27,763 nt of DNA, from positions 1-27,763 of the IMG/VR virus record IMGVR_UViG_3300009149_004527; one strand, given 5' to 3'. Of the stretch, positions 8,801-16,729 are shown piece after piece. The first letter of the stretch is position 1. Every line of letters starts with the position of its first letter. A program made the position numbers and the translations under genes. Below the pieces are notes generated by a model, which saw nothing but the letters and a program-made list of their open reading frames with translations, was not told where the DNA came from and made no database searches. The DNA is from a virus.

Positions 8801-11211
8801 TTATACCCTTTGTATGCAACATCAACGCTTGCCACAAAAGAGTCAAACATGAACTCATATGCTGTTAAAAGTTTATCAGCCATGCTTTCATTTTCATCTG
8901 CCACAAATTCCCAAAACTTAAACGCATGGTCACCAATACCACCAAGGAATCCAGTAACTCCTCTATAATAAGGTTCCATCTTACCTGCAAAAGGATCCCA
9001 ATACTTCTTCTTAAAGTCTCCCCAGTCATTATTAAGTTCAGCTGTTTGTTCTTTTAGCTGTTCTCCAAGATTATTAAGAACACCTGAGAACGACTCTGTG
9101 TTAGCCTGTTTTAGCTTAAGAAGATCTTCTATGGTAGACCCAGCCATTCTTTCAAATAGTGCATCTGGGTTTGTTGCAATCTCCCAAAGAGCGCCCATTT
9201 TAGTCTTGCCTTCTTTTTGGGCCTGCTCAAGGGCTATCTTAATTCGTTGTCCTTCTGTTAAACCCTCTTGCATACTTTCAACAAGCTTCTTCTTAAAGTC
9301 CTCTAACTGCTCGACATCCATAGACTGAAGATCTTTAAGGTTCATAATAAATCCGTGCTCTACTGACTCCAGACCCTTAGCCCATAACTTAGCTAGCGGT
9401 CCACGCTGTTGTTGTAGAAGCTCTGCAATCTTTTCTTCTGTTTCAGTAGCATAGGTATCAGCAGAAAATGTTCCGACTTTCCCCTTTTTCTCAAGCCTTC
9501 TTCTTTCCCTGGCTTCTTTTATCTTATCTACAGTTTCTTTATCACCAGTTAGGATGGCCTTTCCATAAGAGAGAGACTCTTTTGCTCCAGCCACTTGTTT
9601 CTTTAGCCTACCCATGAAGGACTTATCAGGATCGTCTTTATTCTTCTTATATATCTTTTTGAGCCAGCCGACCACGCCACGCATACCTGCACTTATAGCA
9701 AAGATCCATGTAAAAGGGTTCAGCATCTTAATAATAGCCTTAGCAGCTAGTGTAAAAGGTAAGAACTTGAACTTGATGAATTTCTTCAGAGCAAACCCTA
9801 GGATGCCTAAAGGACCACCCATAACCGCATCCTTGAACTCAAGTAGGAACCCACCTGTATTCTTAGCAATCGTCTGTAACCCAGATCCTAAGATCTTTCT
9901 AGTCTTTATTAGGCCCGGTTTCATCTCTTCAAACTTGTCTTTAATTACCTGTCCTGTGTCTAGAGCCTTTTGCTTATAGTCCATGTGTAGAAGCTCGCTA
10001 CCCTTATCTTTCAGCTCTACAAACTTCTCACTAGCCAGAGCTGCACCTTTTGCAAGTAAGCCTCTATACTGAGCCGGCACGAATCGCATGGCTGCAGTAA
10101 ACATAGCTGCTCTCTTTCTAGGATCTTTTAGTGCGAATGCACCCCATACACCACCAACTATAAGGAGACCCCCTAGCGCTTTAATTAGCATTCCAACTAA
10201 AGATGCTATAAAACCACCAAATAGCTTTGGCCCCGCAAATACTGCAGAGAGTGAATTAGTTATCATACTAGTAGCGAACTTTCCAAGATTACCAAATAAT
10301 CCGCCGCTAGATTTCTCTTTTTGCTTATCTGACTTTTTAGAGTTCTTCTCTATAACTCTAAGGGATTTTAGTGTGCCGTACCCAATGTCAAACATCTCAT
10401 CGCCTTTCTTTCCAGAGAACATACTAAAAGGCGTGGTGAGTATATTTCCAAGCATGTTAGCCCCATATCTATAGAAGGCGCCAACCATACTTTTATATCC
10501 TTTAGTGAACATCTTCCATAGTGTTCCTACAGGGGATAGTGCTACGTTAAGAACCTGATAGGATCCTTTGAGTATCGGGTGAAGATTTATTAAGCCTGAG
10601 GCAATAGCCTCTAGTCTTTTTCCTGTTACGGTTTCTAGCGCAGTGCTAAATCCGCTACCAACTGATTTTCCATACTCTGTCATCTTCCCAGTTATCTGAT
10701 CAAGACGATAAGGTACTGCTCTAAGTAGGCCTTCAGCCATGGTATTTGCCTGAGAAGAGAGGTAACCACCGTGGTATGTTATTTCTGAACCAATCTCTTT
10801 GAGGTCCCTGCCTAGAGTACCACTAAGGTCAGATATGCTTTTTGTTGTAGCACCAGAAACTTTAACTATGGTTCTAGGTATAAACCCCATGTCCTTACTC
10901 ATAGATCTAGAGCACTTATAGCTTTCTTCAGCAGAGTCAGCTGCACTAGACATATCTATTGATACTTTAAGTAGTATGTTTTTAATATCTAAAATTTGTT
11001 TTTTAGTTTCTTTAGAAATAAGTGGAGAGTTTGCAAACTTAGTTATCGTGTTGTTTATTTCTGAGATTTCTTTATTAGTATACTTCGTTTTCTTAGCTAA
11101 CTCTTCTATACGATTCGCAGTCTGCTGGCCTATTTTCGCAGTTATCTCATTGCCTAAGCCATGGAGTATAGCTTGAAAATCATTTAGTTGTTCTTTTGTA
11201 AAACCGGCCAT
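5821..11211 (-). CDS. Tail tape measure protein (1796 aa)
   Basis: By far the longest gene. The protein is largely helical, with charged N-terminal heptad-like segments, several long hydrophobic stretches (for example around 325-355 and near 1200-1225, ALVVVGVGVAVGLIF), and many Trp/Gly-rich segments such as WGGLKLI. Near residue 1585 is GERGPEIVMP, within a YAIGGIPPL...GERGPEIVMP context that is a common C-terminal signature of tape measure proteins. The C-terminal tail is S/N/T-rich. No lysozyme or peptidase motif was seen. Tape measure proteins fill the tail tube, set tail length and pass into the host envelope. At the usual rule of about 1.5 A per residue this predicts a tail near 270 nm. 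The start is behind AGGAGAG, two bases after the previous stop. Confidence 0.9.
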   Translation of the reverse strand: MAGFTKEQLNDFQAILHGLGNEITAKIGQQTANRIEELAKKTKYTNKEISEINNTITKFANSPLISKETKKQILDIKNILLKVSIDMSSAADSAEESYKCSRSMSKDMGFIPRTIVKVSGATTKSISDLSGTLGRDLKEIGSEITYHGGYLSSQANTMAEGLLRAVPYRLDQITGKMTEYGKSVGSGFSTALETVTGKRLEAIASGLINLHPILKGSYQVLNVALSPVGTLWKMFTKGYKSMVGAFYRYGANMLGNILTTPFSMFSGKKGDEMFDIGYGTLKSLRVIEKNSKKSDKQKEKSSGGLFGNLGKFATSMITNSLSAVFAGPKLFGGFIASLVGMLIKALGGLLIVGGVWGAFALKDPRKRAAMFTAAMRFVPAQYRGLLAKGAALASEKFVELKDKGSELLHMDYKQKALDTGQVIKDKFEEMKPGLIKTRKILGSGLQTIAKNTGGFLLEFKDAVMGGPLGILGFALKKFIKFKFLPFTLAAKAIIKMLNPFTWIFAISAGMRGVVGWLKKIYKKNKDDPDKSFMGRLKKQVAGAKESLSYGKAILTGDKETVDKIKEARERRRLEKKGKVGTFSADTYATETEEKIAELLQQQRGPLAKLWAKGLESVEHGFIMNLKDLQSMDVEQLEDFKKKLVESMQEGLTEGQRIKIALEQAQKEGKTKMGALWEIATNPDALFERMAGSTIEDLLKLKQANTESFSGVLNNLGEQLKEQTAELNNDWGDFKKKYWDPFAGKMEPYYRGVTGFLGGIGDHAFKFWEFVADENESMADKLLTAYEFMFDSFVASVDVAYKGYKQMHDKVNDVITPYWQKAADTYEDFLDSKAGKAATKWMRDAGNVFMGGAEAIYQTLKKKIPGASDQGLWGASMAIAGGAFNQAGKALGASMKDLFKKVETGEIDWLSIALGSAATSVKSPEITLIAKNSTLMVDIMTKLLECMCPGMTAMVDGQQLAAVVAENTNSKDTSLMEKVLNVAKTIPDAVQNTTATFKEEFTKAVEVRKAEANKTTNAIEKGTAEAKKQTEGQKGWISGMIDSMKDFVRDQYMVITSTNKNLAGVPGPDYLQTFAKDAPTVDLSNSGAVDVAAQEVTSESVEEGRKADAAMDMHRIVQATEQTAENTVKLGTLGKLQAWLNDWGKWGRALASGIGYVVKGFKFVFGPKNQKGSLMYAIEGIQVWGANFWAGTLQPAIFTLLNLFNPAVLIALVVVGVGVAVGLIFKKYMPKSVQKLIDGTLASIKKTVALVGNVLSTFLVLIKDTLMAGWKIIKAIMKPLITIMIPGILPMVILVWGGLKLVFGAINKVLEGTVWIMQKISGFMGWVGDAMTKAGTALNDMLIAPFKKMSDFIGGFFKLISPATDAIKNLIGTIWDGIKGVVSLIWELDKAIVGTLWEGVKLLLKPTKMWLGIVWGGLKLIGGLISWLLTPLKWLGGIWWKGFKKWLGDVKVEAAKFNKQFIKPAFNKIKGFIGGVTDIVKGIGNFFSYLSVGMENIWKNIMGIPKRIWEFLKESAGNVWDSVVGFFRDLPGKLLDMITSGIRKYYFGRLFLGEAKEEEGGFGSSSGGVKGYAIGGIPPLNQVSMVGERGPEIVMPKTNVEVLPMSAAGALMGRLAGKLFSGLKGELSSSPEIQQLLQSKMVGSFVQMVKKNASVLGAVPGVTSSIKKVLSAELGMAKKMVSTLQLDKLPGVQEALSGFMETSQGKVKEFPTFDKEREAAQAAEDAKRKKEAETLMQRQEDSARVQNGQFKKVMTSITSVNTNSPSNNTSSSSSSTVNNTPITPYDMTLVQLAKGIS

Positions 11212-11212
11212 T

Positions 11213-12535
11213 CTACTCTCCTAGTCCTTTCAATCCGTTATAGCTCTGTTTTGCTTGTGCGAGTGATACTGGGCTTTTCCGGGTAGGCCCAGGTCGGTCT
11301 GAGTTAATAGGGACGGATGACGCAGTACTATCCGTAGATTCTCGTGAAGAAGGGGTACCGTCTAGCCCCGTCTCGTGGATTTCCTCAATCTTTGTTTTCT
11401 TTGCTGACACTGTTGGCCATAACGTTTCAAAATCCTCTATCCTCTTTGCAGTGTTTGGGAAATCCGCATACTGAGATACCGTATTTGCCTGGTCGTCGGC
11501 CTGTTCTTTTAACTTAGCCGCTCCAACAGGAACACCCATAGCTGCAGCCATGTCTGCAAAAGCGCCGAGCCCATACTGTCCTAAAATAGAACTCGTCTTC
11601 TTAGCAGGGTAGCTTATTATTGTCGGAACGACATGCCTAATAGGCTCAAATACTAAGTTAACGTTTGCTGCAAGTGGGAGCTGATCAGGAGTAAACGCAC
11701 CCTTATCACCGCCCCATTCAATTTGCATTGATTTCAGCCCTGTCAACTTATCGTCGAGTAGTGTAGGGAACTGAATATGAACCCATGGAGGCTGGAAGTA
11801 GATATCTCCTCCATCCTCTGATATAGGGGCAGCTAAGCACCTTAATATAAAAATAGGAATAATTACCCACTCCATAACGTCATCTTTAGATGCTGTCGGT
11901 GAGAATAGTTTTATCTGGACAGTACTATCAAACCCCCATGAGGAGCTTTGCCACAGCTTTGGAAGATCTACCTTACCGCCCTGGAGCATACCAGACACCA
12001 TGCCTCCGATACTCTTTTTTTCAGCAGAGTCCTTAAGCCATTCAGAAAGCTTGCCTTGGGCAGCCTTAATTAGGCCTTTGTCTTCTCCTTTACCATCTTC
12101 TGCGCCAGCTTCTTTGGTAAGGTCTATGGCTTGGGATGCCCCAAACATCTGTCTCCTTGATGCTAAATAGCTTGTTGAGTCACTTTGGAAAGCACTACCC
12201 TGCTGTGAGTAGAAGCTCTCTCCATAGGAGTTGTCATACGTTTCTGTAAATGATCTTTGCTGTATTGCAAATACGAAAGGAGGCCTATACCCAGTTGACT
12301 CTCTAATATATTGTATGATCTGAGTATGGTCTGTTGATGTAACTTTCCGAGGAGACAATAGCTTTGTATTACCAGAGTTCTCGTTGGCTTTCATAAGTTT
12401 TGGAGTAAGCCTAATAATAAAGAAACTATTCTGAATGTATTGTGATAGGACTGGATCATCGTTTGGAAAGATTGGAGATAAGCCGAAAACTGATGTGTTG
12501 TCGGACGCGGATCTTGGGAGTGGTACTGCTGACAT
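11213..12535 (-). CDS. Putative baseplate hub / tail-tube junction protein (440 aa)
   Basis: The N-terminal half has long polar linkers (S/T/Q-rich at about 85-175). Residues near 200-320 look globular: repeated Trp-containing strands, WVIIPIFILRCLAAP, then FQPPWVHIQFP and MQIEWGGDKGAFTPDQLPLAANVNLVFEPI-type sequence (only partly quoted). An aromatic strand followed by a 'P-A-NVNLVF' ending resembles the C-terminal part of T4 gp48/gp54-type tube-baseplate proteins and similar LysM-adjacent tail proteins; this is pattern resemblance only. It lies between terminase and tape measure genes, a place consistent with a tail-tube initiator. The stop is TAG. The start follows GGAGGG right after the terminase stop. 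Confidence 0.5.
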   Translation of the reverse strand: MSAVPLPRSASDNTSVFGLSPIFPNDDPVLSQYIQNSFFIIRLTPKLMKANENSGNTKLLSPRKVTSTDHTQIIQYIRESTGYRPPFVFAIQQRSFTETYDNSYGESFYSQQGSAFQSDSTSYLASRRQMFGASQAIDLTKEAGAEDGKGEDKGLIKAAQGKLSEWLKDSAEKKSIGGMVSGMLQGGKVDLPKLWQSSSWGFDSTVQIKLFSPTASKDDVMEWVIIPIFILRCLAAPISEDGGDIYFQPPWVHIQFPTLLDDKLTGLKSMQIEWGGDKGAFTPDQLPLAANVNLVFEPIRHVVPTIISYPAKKTSSILGQYGLGAFADMAAAMGVPVGAAKLKEQADDQANTVSQYADFPNTAKRIEDFETLWPTVSAKKTKIEEIHETGLDGTPSSRESTDSTASSVPINSDRPGPTRKSPVSLAQAKQSYNGLKGLGE

Positions 12536-12547
12536 TATAAAGCCCTC

Positions 12548-14284
12548 CTACTGTGGTTTAATCCTTTTAAGTAATTCTTGTAAATACTTAGGATCAAGAC
12601 CAGAAACCCTTTTCGGGTTTCCAAATTTATCTACATCTCCAGGAAGATTTTGAAATTCTTTCGGAATAGATGGGTCGACACCCTGTGTACTCTTGTTCAT
12701 GTTCCATATAGTAAGAATAGAGTCATTAGTTTGCTTCGTAACAACAGACCTTTGAGCAGGTATGTTACAGACCCTGTTTCGTATAACATAGGCTTGGGCC
12801 ATGGCTAAGACAGCATCATCGTTCTGAGTACTGCCACTTGAGACTTTCCCACCTTTTCCTGTAGTTAAGCTGCCAATCTCTTTTATAAGACGTGATGATC
12901 TAATACCATCTGGTCTCTCACTAATAACTGTGTACAGTTCTTCGAATAGTTGCTTTCTTGAAACAGGAGTAATTTTGTATCCCCATCTGGATCCACCAAT
13001 CTTATCCTGGTATAGCCTTCCTCTAAGCTTATTATTGTACGGTAGCTTTTCCTCAAGAGAGTTACCAACACCAGCACGCTCAAAGGAGATGATAGAATTC
13101 TGATACATGTCGGCTATCAGCTCTATCATCTGAACAAGGCAATAGTCTCCAGACAATGATTCTATCGGAAGCTTATCAATAAATTCAGCTACTTGGTCCA
13201 TTGACTCAAGGTCAATTACCTGGATAGCTGAGAAGTCTTTCCCGAATGCGGTAGCCACATCGACCGCAATAACATATTGTTTATCCATCATAGGCTCTTC
13301 CCATACCCAGATCTTCCCTTCTTTCCGGATAGGAACCTTACTTTGGAACTTAACTAGGGTGTCATCATCAAGCCAGGTATCCTCACCACCAATAAATGAG
13401 AGGTCATACTCCTGATGGAACTCCCTAATCCTAGATTTACCAAACTGACGTTTCTGTTCTTCATACCAGACTTCATCATAGAATGGTAGATCACTCCAAT
13501 GGATCTTAAATGACCTAAAAGAAGAACGTTTAAGTATGGTAGGATCTTTTTTAAGCTCAGCTTCTTCCCTGGCATCCTCTGCTTCAGTCCACATCTTAAA
13601 GAATCTTTCTCCAACATGAGTCTTTCCATTAGGAGTTGTTGTCAAAAATATACCATAAGGCATTCTCTTCTGTTCAGCTACAATAAAACGCTGAGCTGTA
13701 GTAGGAAGCAAGGCAGTAAGCAGTGGGCTCAGAGTCTTAAGGAATGCAGATTCGTCTATCCATACAATATGAGAACGAAGACCGCGACCCTTAGACTCTG
13801 GATTGGAGAGAACGGACTCAACAGCTATTGTTGATCCAGTCTCAACCACTGTCTTCTTAGTTGTCTGATTAGGCATTAAAGTAGGGCGTAGGAAATCTGG
13901 GAGATGCTCAAAGATAACTTCGATATCCACCATTTGTTCCTTAGCCTGTTCCTGTTTTCTAGAGATGAATGTTATAGATAGTCCTCTGTAGAACAACATA
14001 GCCCATGCACAAAAACAAACCATAAGGGTAGTCTTACCGGTCTGACGTGACCCTAGTATAAGAAGCTTATGCTCGTGTATCATTCTACGGCACATTTCTT
14101 TCTGCTTAGCAGCAAGTGCAAGTAGTTCGTATCCTGAGCCAGTATTTACAAAGCAGTAATTTTCTACAAAGTAAACAAAGTCAGACTTACATTTCCATAC
14201 CTCAAGCGCTTTCTCTTTGTCAGATAAGTCAGTAACCAGTATCCACTTTCCGTTAATACATACTTTATGATGTGATGGCGTCAT
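12548..14284 (-). CDS. terL: Terminase large subunit (DNA-packaging ATPase/nuclease)
   Basis: Both terminase domains are visible. The ATPase has Walker A GSRQTGKTT at 78-86, Walker B IVWIDE at 173-178 with catalytic E178, and coupling motif TTTPNG at 215-220. The RNase H-like nuclease has D342 in VIAVDVATAFGKD, E402 in ISFERAG and D489/D490 in NDDAVLAMA, so all three acidic metal-binding positions are present. At 578 aa it is close to T4 gp17 (610 aa) and lacks any obvious intein or insertion. It packages DNA through the portal into proheads and cuts the concatemer. The start is behind AGGAGA overlapping the end of the preceding gene. Its position between tail genes rather than beside portal is unusual, and no small terminase was recognised in the window. 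Confidence 0.95.
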   Translation of the reverse strand: MTPSHHKVCINGKWILVTDLSDKEKALEVWKCKSDFVYFVENYCFVNTGSGYELLALAAKQKEMCRRMIHEHKLLILGSRQTGKTTLMVCFCAWAMLFYRGLSITFISRKQEQAKEQMVDIEVIFEHLPDFLRPTLMPNQTTKKTVVETGSTIAVESVLSNPESKGRGLRSHIVWIDESAFLKTLSPLLTALLPTTAQRFIVAEQKRMPYGIFLTTTPNGKTHVGERFFKMWTEAEDAREEAELKKDPTILKRSSFRSFKIHWSDLPFYDEVWYEEQKRQFGKSRIREFHQEYDLSFIGGEDTWLDDDTLVKFQSKVPIRKEGKIWVWEEPMMDKQYVIAVDVATAFGKDFSAIQVIDLESMDQVAEFIDKLPIESLSGDYCLVQMIELIADMYQNSIISFERAGVGNSLEEKLPYNNKLRGRLYQDKIGGSRWGYKITPVSRKQLFEELYTVISERPDGIRSSRLIKEIGSLTTGKGGKVSSGSTQNDDAVLAMAQAYVIRNRVCNIPAQRSVVTKQTNDSILTIWNMNKSTQGVDPSIPKEFQNLPGDVDKFGNPKRVSGLDPKYLQELLKRIKPQ

Positions 14285-14286
14285 AC

Positions 14287-15675
14287 TTATCTCCTAGATA
14301 GCCCGAAGTCTGGAACAGCCTTCCATACATCTGTTTGTCCTACAAGACGAACAAACTCAAAGGTTGTTTCTACTATTAGGTACTTACCACCTATCCTTTC
14401 CTCAAACAGAGTAGATCCAGGGGCTTCTAGGGTTGCTGCGGCAGGAGTAGCTAATTCATCTATAGGAAAGAAAAAGTCCATCCTAAAAGGAATCTTACGA
14501 AGATCATTTATCCTGTCACAAAAGTATGTTCTGTGGGCAAGGTACTTGTCCTCCATCCCAGTTTCTTTCTCCTTCTTACCCTTATTGGCTGACAACTGAT
14601 CGCCTGCCATGAAACCACGACTGCATTCTTGTTTTCCTTCTGTAGTTCCAGCAGGGTCAAGAAAGGTAGTAGTCATTAGTGGTTTTTCATTGTCAAGATG
14701 CTCAGGAAAGGTTCCTTTCTCAAGGATACCGGGGTCCATGCCACCTGTTTTTGCTTCCTTCATAACGTCAATGATATTATACTTAAAGTGCTTAAACAGC
14801 GTGTCTCTATCCCAAACTAGGTAGTTAACATCTGAGTTAATCCTCATTATAGTGGTAGGACCATTATCTTGTTCATTAACAGCCTTATAGATAGGAAACT
14901 CATTTTCCTTAAATTCAGTAGTCTCTTCAGAGGGTTTGAATATAAAGTTAAGGACATCTGAGTCTTTTTGTTTCTCCATGGCTTTTTCTAAGCTAGTTAC
15001 AACAATTTTAACTTCTGATCCACTGTCTTTTGGAAAGTCCCAGAATATAATAGGGCCGCTCTTGTAAATACCAAACCTTTGAAAAAGGTATCTAAGGTAA
15101 TCAATAAGAGTTGTTTTATGAACAAGAAGCTTCCTAAACTTAGGATTGTAATCAAACTCAGCAATATCATCAAGGCCTTCTGCATTCTTAAAGACCTTAC
15201 CTAGAAGGTCCTTGACAATATCCTGAAGTGTCATGTTTTCATATAGCTCACAAACGTTAGTGGTAACCTTATTAAAGAATGTAGGGAAGCACATAAGGTT
15301 CATAGGGCTTCGTTCTTCGAGGTCGGTATCTACTTCATCACGCTCTCTATGTAAGACAAAGTCAAACTCCACAGGAAATACAGTAAACTCTAGCCAAGTA
15401 GACTTTCCAGAGCCACCGCCACCTGGGCTGGCTCCACTACCAGTTCCTTCAGAAACCCACTTATCAATCTTGATATCAATGGTACCATACGCATTAATCT
15501 TTTCTCTAAGAATTCCACGGACTGTTGGATCAAAGTCAAGAAGAATAATAGGAGTAAGGGCACGCAAAGTCTTACTGATAACTATTCTAGTAACATACGT
15601 AGAAATATCAACAGGCTCTGCGTCCTGAGGATTCCACTTTATGTCTAGTGAATAAAAATCTCTTTTTACGGCCAT
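14287..15675 (-). CDS. Putative baseplate hub protein (gp27/VgrG-like position)
   Basis: The 462-aa protein begins with a beta-rich domain (SLDIKWNPQ...VTRIVISKTLRAL, about 8-45) followed by a strand pair ending IDIKIDKW near 70-77, then a GGGGSGKST loop at about 86-95. That loop is probably a flexible linker rather than a P-loop, as no Walker B follows. Mid-protein it reads LIDYLRYLFQRFGIYKSGPIIFWDF, which resembles the 'late-acting hub' segment of gp27/gpD-type tail hub proteins. The order gp26-like, second-frame ORF, this gene and then tape measure parallels T4 26-51-27-29, so a gp27-like hub is the best guess. The start TAAATG touches the upstream stop and uses the GGAGGT inside that gene's Gly-rich end. 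Confidence 0.5.
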   Translation of the reverse strand: MAVKRDFYSLDIKWNPQDAEPVDISTYVTRIVISKTLRALTPIILLDFDPTVRGILREKINAYGTIDIKIDKWVSEGTGSGASPGGGGSGKSTWLEFTVFPVEFDFVLHRERDEVDTDLEERSPMNLMCFPTFFNKVTTNVCELYENMTLQDIVKDLLGKVFKNAEGLDDIAEFDYNPKFRKLLVHKTTLIDYLRYLFQRFGIYKSGPIIFWDFPKDSGSEVKIVVTSLEKAMEKQKDSDVLNFIFKPSEETTEFKENEFPIYKAVNEQDNGPTTIMRINSDVNYLVWDRDTLFKHFKYNIIDVMKEAKTGGMDPGILEKGTFPEHLDNEKPLMTTTFLDPAGTTEGKQECSRGFMAGDQLSANKGKKEKETGMEDKYLAHRTYFCDRINDLRKIPFRMDFFFPIDELATPAAATLEAPGSTLFEERIGGKYLIVETTFEFVRLVGQTDVWKAVPDFGLSRR

Positions 15676-15918
15676 TTACTTCTTACCTCCACCCAGTGCT
15701 GACATCAAAGTTCCACCTGCCATAGGTAGAAACATAGAAGCCATTGCTTTCATCTTCTCAGCTTCAAGTTCCGACAGCCTTGTTACGGCTACACCCAAAT
15801 AGGTTACAGGCATTACAAAGATATCTGCATATGGGGCCTTTGAAAAGAACTGATACGTGGATATTGCTTCATCGATATCCTTAAGATACTTACCTGGTTT
15901 ATCACTCAAGAACCAGGC
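15676..15918 (-). CDS. Second-frame extension of the gp26-like gene, probably made by +1 frameshift (80 aa)
   Basis: This frame is open from about 15999 to the TAA at 15676, but its only early start is a TTG at 15999 with no ribosome site, deep inside the upstream gene. The coordinates given are the part expected after a +1 shift at 15919-15925: AWFLSDKPGK onward, 80 residues. It contains a hydrophobic/amphipathic stretch (YADIFVMPVTYLGVAVTRL) and ends SALGGGKK. A shift would fuse it to 246 residues of the gp26-like protein, giving 326 aa. It sits where gene 51 sits in T4, and the overlap resembles tail assembly chaperone pairs such as lambda G/GT. An independent start at TTG 15912, served weakly by the same GGAGG, is the alternative. 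Confidence 0.7.
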   Translation of the reverse strand, partial: AWFLSDKPGKYLKDIDEAISTYQFFSKAPYADIFVMPVTYLGVAVTRLSELEAEKMKAMASMFLPMAGGTLMSALGGGKK

Positions 15919-16657
15919 GAAAAAACACCTCCATGAAATCGATGTCGATTTCACTTTCTCCTTTACAAAAAGAACATACAGCTGTGGCTTTGACCTCAAC
16001 AGTATACTGAGAAAATGTTTCTTTGTATGCCTTCCATATCAGCTTCTTATCACGAACAGGTAGCTTGGTATAGATAGTGAGCTTCTCAGCAATGTCTGTC
16101 CATTCTTTTGCACCCATTGTGAATTTCTGAACTAGTACCAGATCGTCAATAGAATCTTTCTGGTAAGGCAGTGACTGGGATGTCTTAAGTGTTATAATCT
16201 CATCCCTGATGGTTGGCTGTTTCACAAAAGCTTTTAGCTTTGTAATAGGAAGATCTACCTCAACAATCTTTGTCAGCAACGATTCTTCGCCTTCATAGTT
16301 TGTGATTTTAGCCAGAGACTCGGTTGTAAACGTATTTTTGAAGTCCTGTCCACAGTGACTACACTTAATTGGGAAGTCAGTTACTTCACCGTAAGACACA
16401 TGGAAAAGACCAAACAACAAAGCCTGTCTATCATGCGTAGTAGTATACATGATAAAGTCTTCATAGGTTTTGATGTCTTCTGGTTTTTCGACAATACAGT
16501 CGAATAGAGCTGATGTGACATGCTCAGTGATTTTGTCTGGAGTAATGAGAGACCCTTTGAGTTTCTTTTCCTCTGCAACAGTTAGTGTCCTGAGCTGATA
16601 CCGTTTACCCGTTTGTGGGGTAATTACCGTGTAGACTGGATAAGCCTGTTCAAACAT
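15902..16657 (-). CDS. T4 gp26-like baseplate/tail assembly protein with zinc-ribbon cysteines (251 aa)
   Basis: The N-terminus (YPVYTVITPQTGKRYQLRTL then TVAEEKKLK, about 6-35) resembles the start of T4 gp26-type baseplate proteins, where a short strand pair is followed by LTV-EEK. Two CxxC pairs, CSHC at 99-102 and CSFC at 228-231, could bind one zinc. The gene ends at TGA 15902, but just before, at residues 244-246, an SD-like GGAGGTG runs straight into TTTTTTC, where a +1 shift would add 80 residues. The start is behind AAGGAGG with 8-base spacing. It precedes the hub-like gene as in T4. Family assignment is by resemblance and order; a tape measure chaperone role is an inference. Confidence 0.7.
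   Translation of the reverse strand: MFEQAYPVYTVITPQTGKRYQLRTLTVAEEKKLKGSLITPDKITEHVTSALFDCIVEKPEDIKTYEDFIMYTTTHDRQALLFGLFHVSYGEVTDFPIKCSHCGQDFKNTFTTESLAKITNYEGEESLLTKIVEVDLPITKLKAFVKQPTIRDEIITLKTSQSLPYQKDSIDDLVLVQKFTMGAKEWTDIAEKLTIYTKLPVRDKKLIWKAYKETFSQYTVEVKATAVCSFCKGESEIDIDFMEVFFRLVLE
15916..15933 (-). other. Candidate programmed +1 ribosomal frameshift site
   Basis: The minus strand reads GGAGGTG followed at once by TTTTTTC and GCC. In the zero frame the codons are GAG GTG TTT TTT CGC; phenylalanine tRNA can move from TTT to TTC one base forward, entering the open second frame (GCC TGG TTC). An SD-like element one to four bases before the slip codons is the arrangement that stimulates +1 shifting in bacterial prfB. 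The zero-frame stop TGA is five codons downstream. Confidence 0.6.
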
Positions 16658-16689
16658 AAACGTAATCCTCCTTGGGAGATATTAATTAG

Positions 16690-16710
16690 GTGACCTCACT
16701 TTAAGGTCAC
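16690..16710 (-). repeat. Small inverted repeat between the 538-aa and gp26-like genes
   Basis: GTGACC and GGTCAC form a 6-bp perfect stem around a 9-base loop in the 72-base gap between genes. No U-run follows on the minus strand, so it is not a standard terminator. It might tune mRNA processing or readthrough; it may also be chance. Confidence 0.3.
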
Positions 16711-16729
16711 TAGTAACCAAACTTAAAGT

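Noticed and set aside
15400-15430. P-loop (GGGGSGKST) in the hub-like protein as an ATPase site
   Set aside because: It sits in a Gly/Ser linker, without Walker B or an ATPase fold pattern; chance resemblance is more likely.
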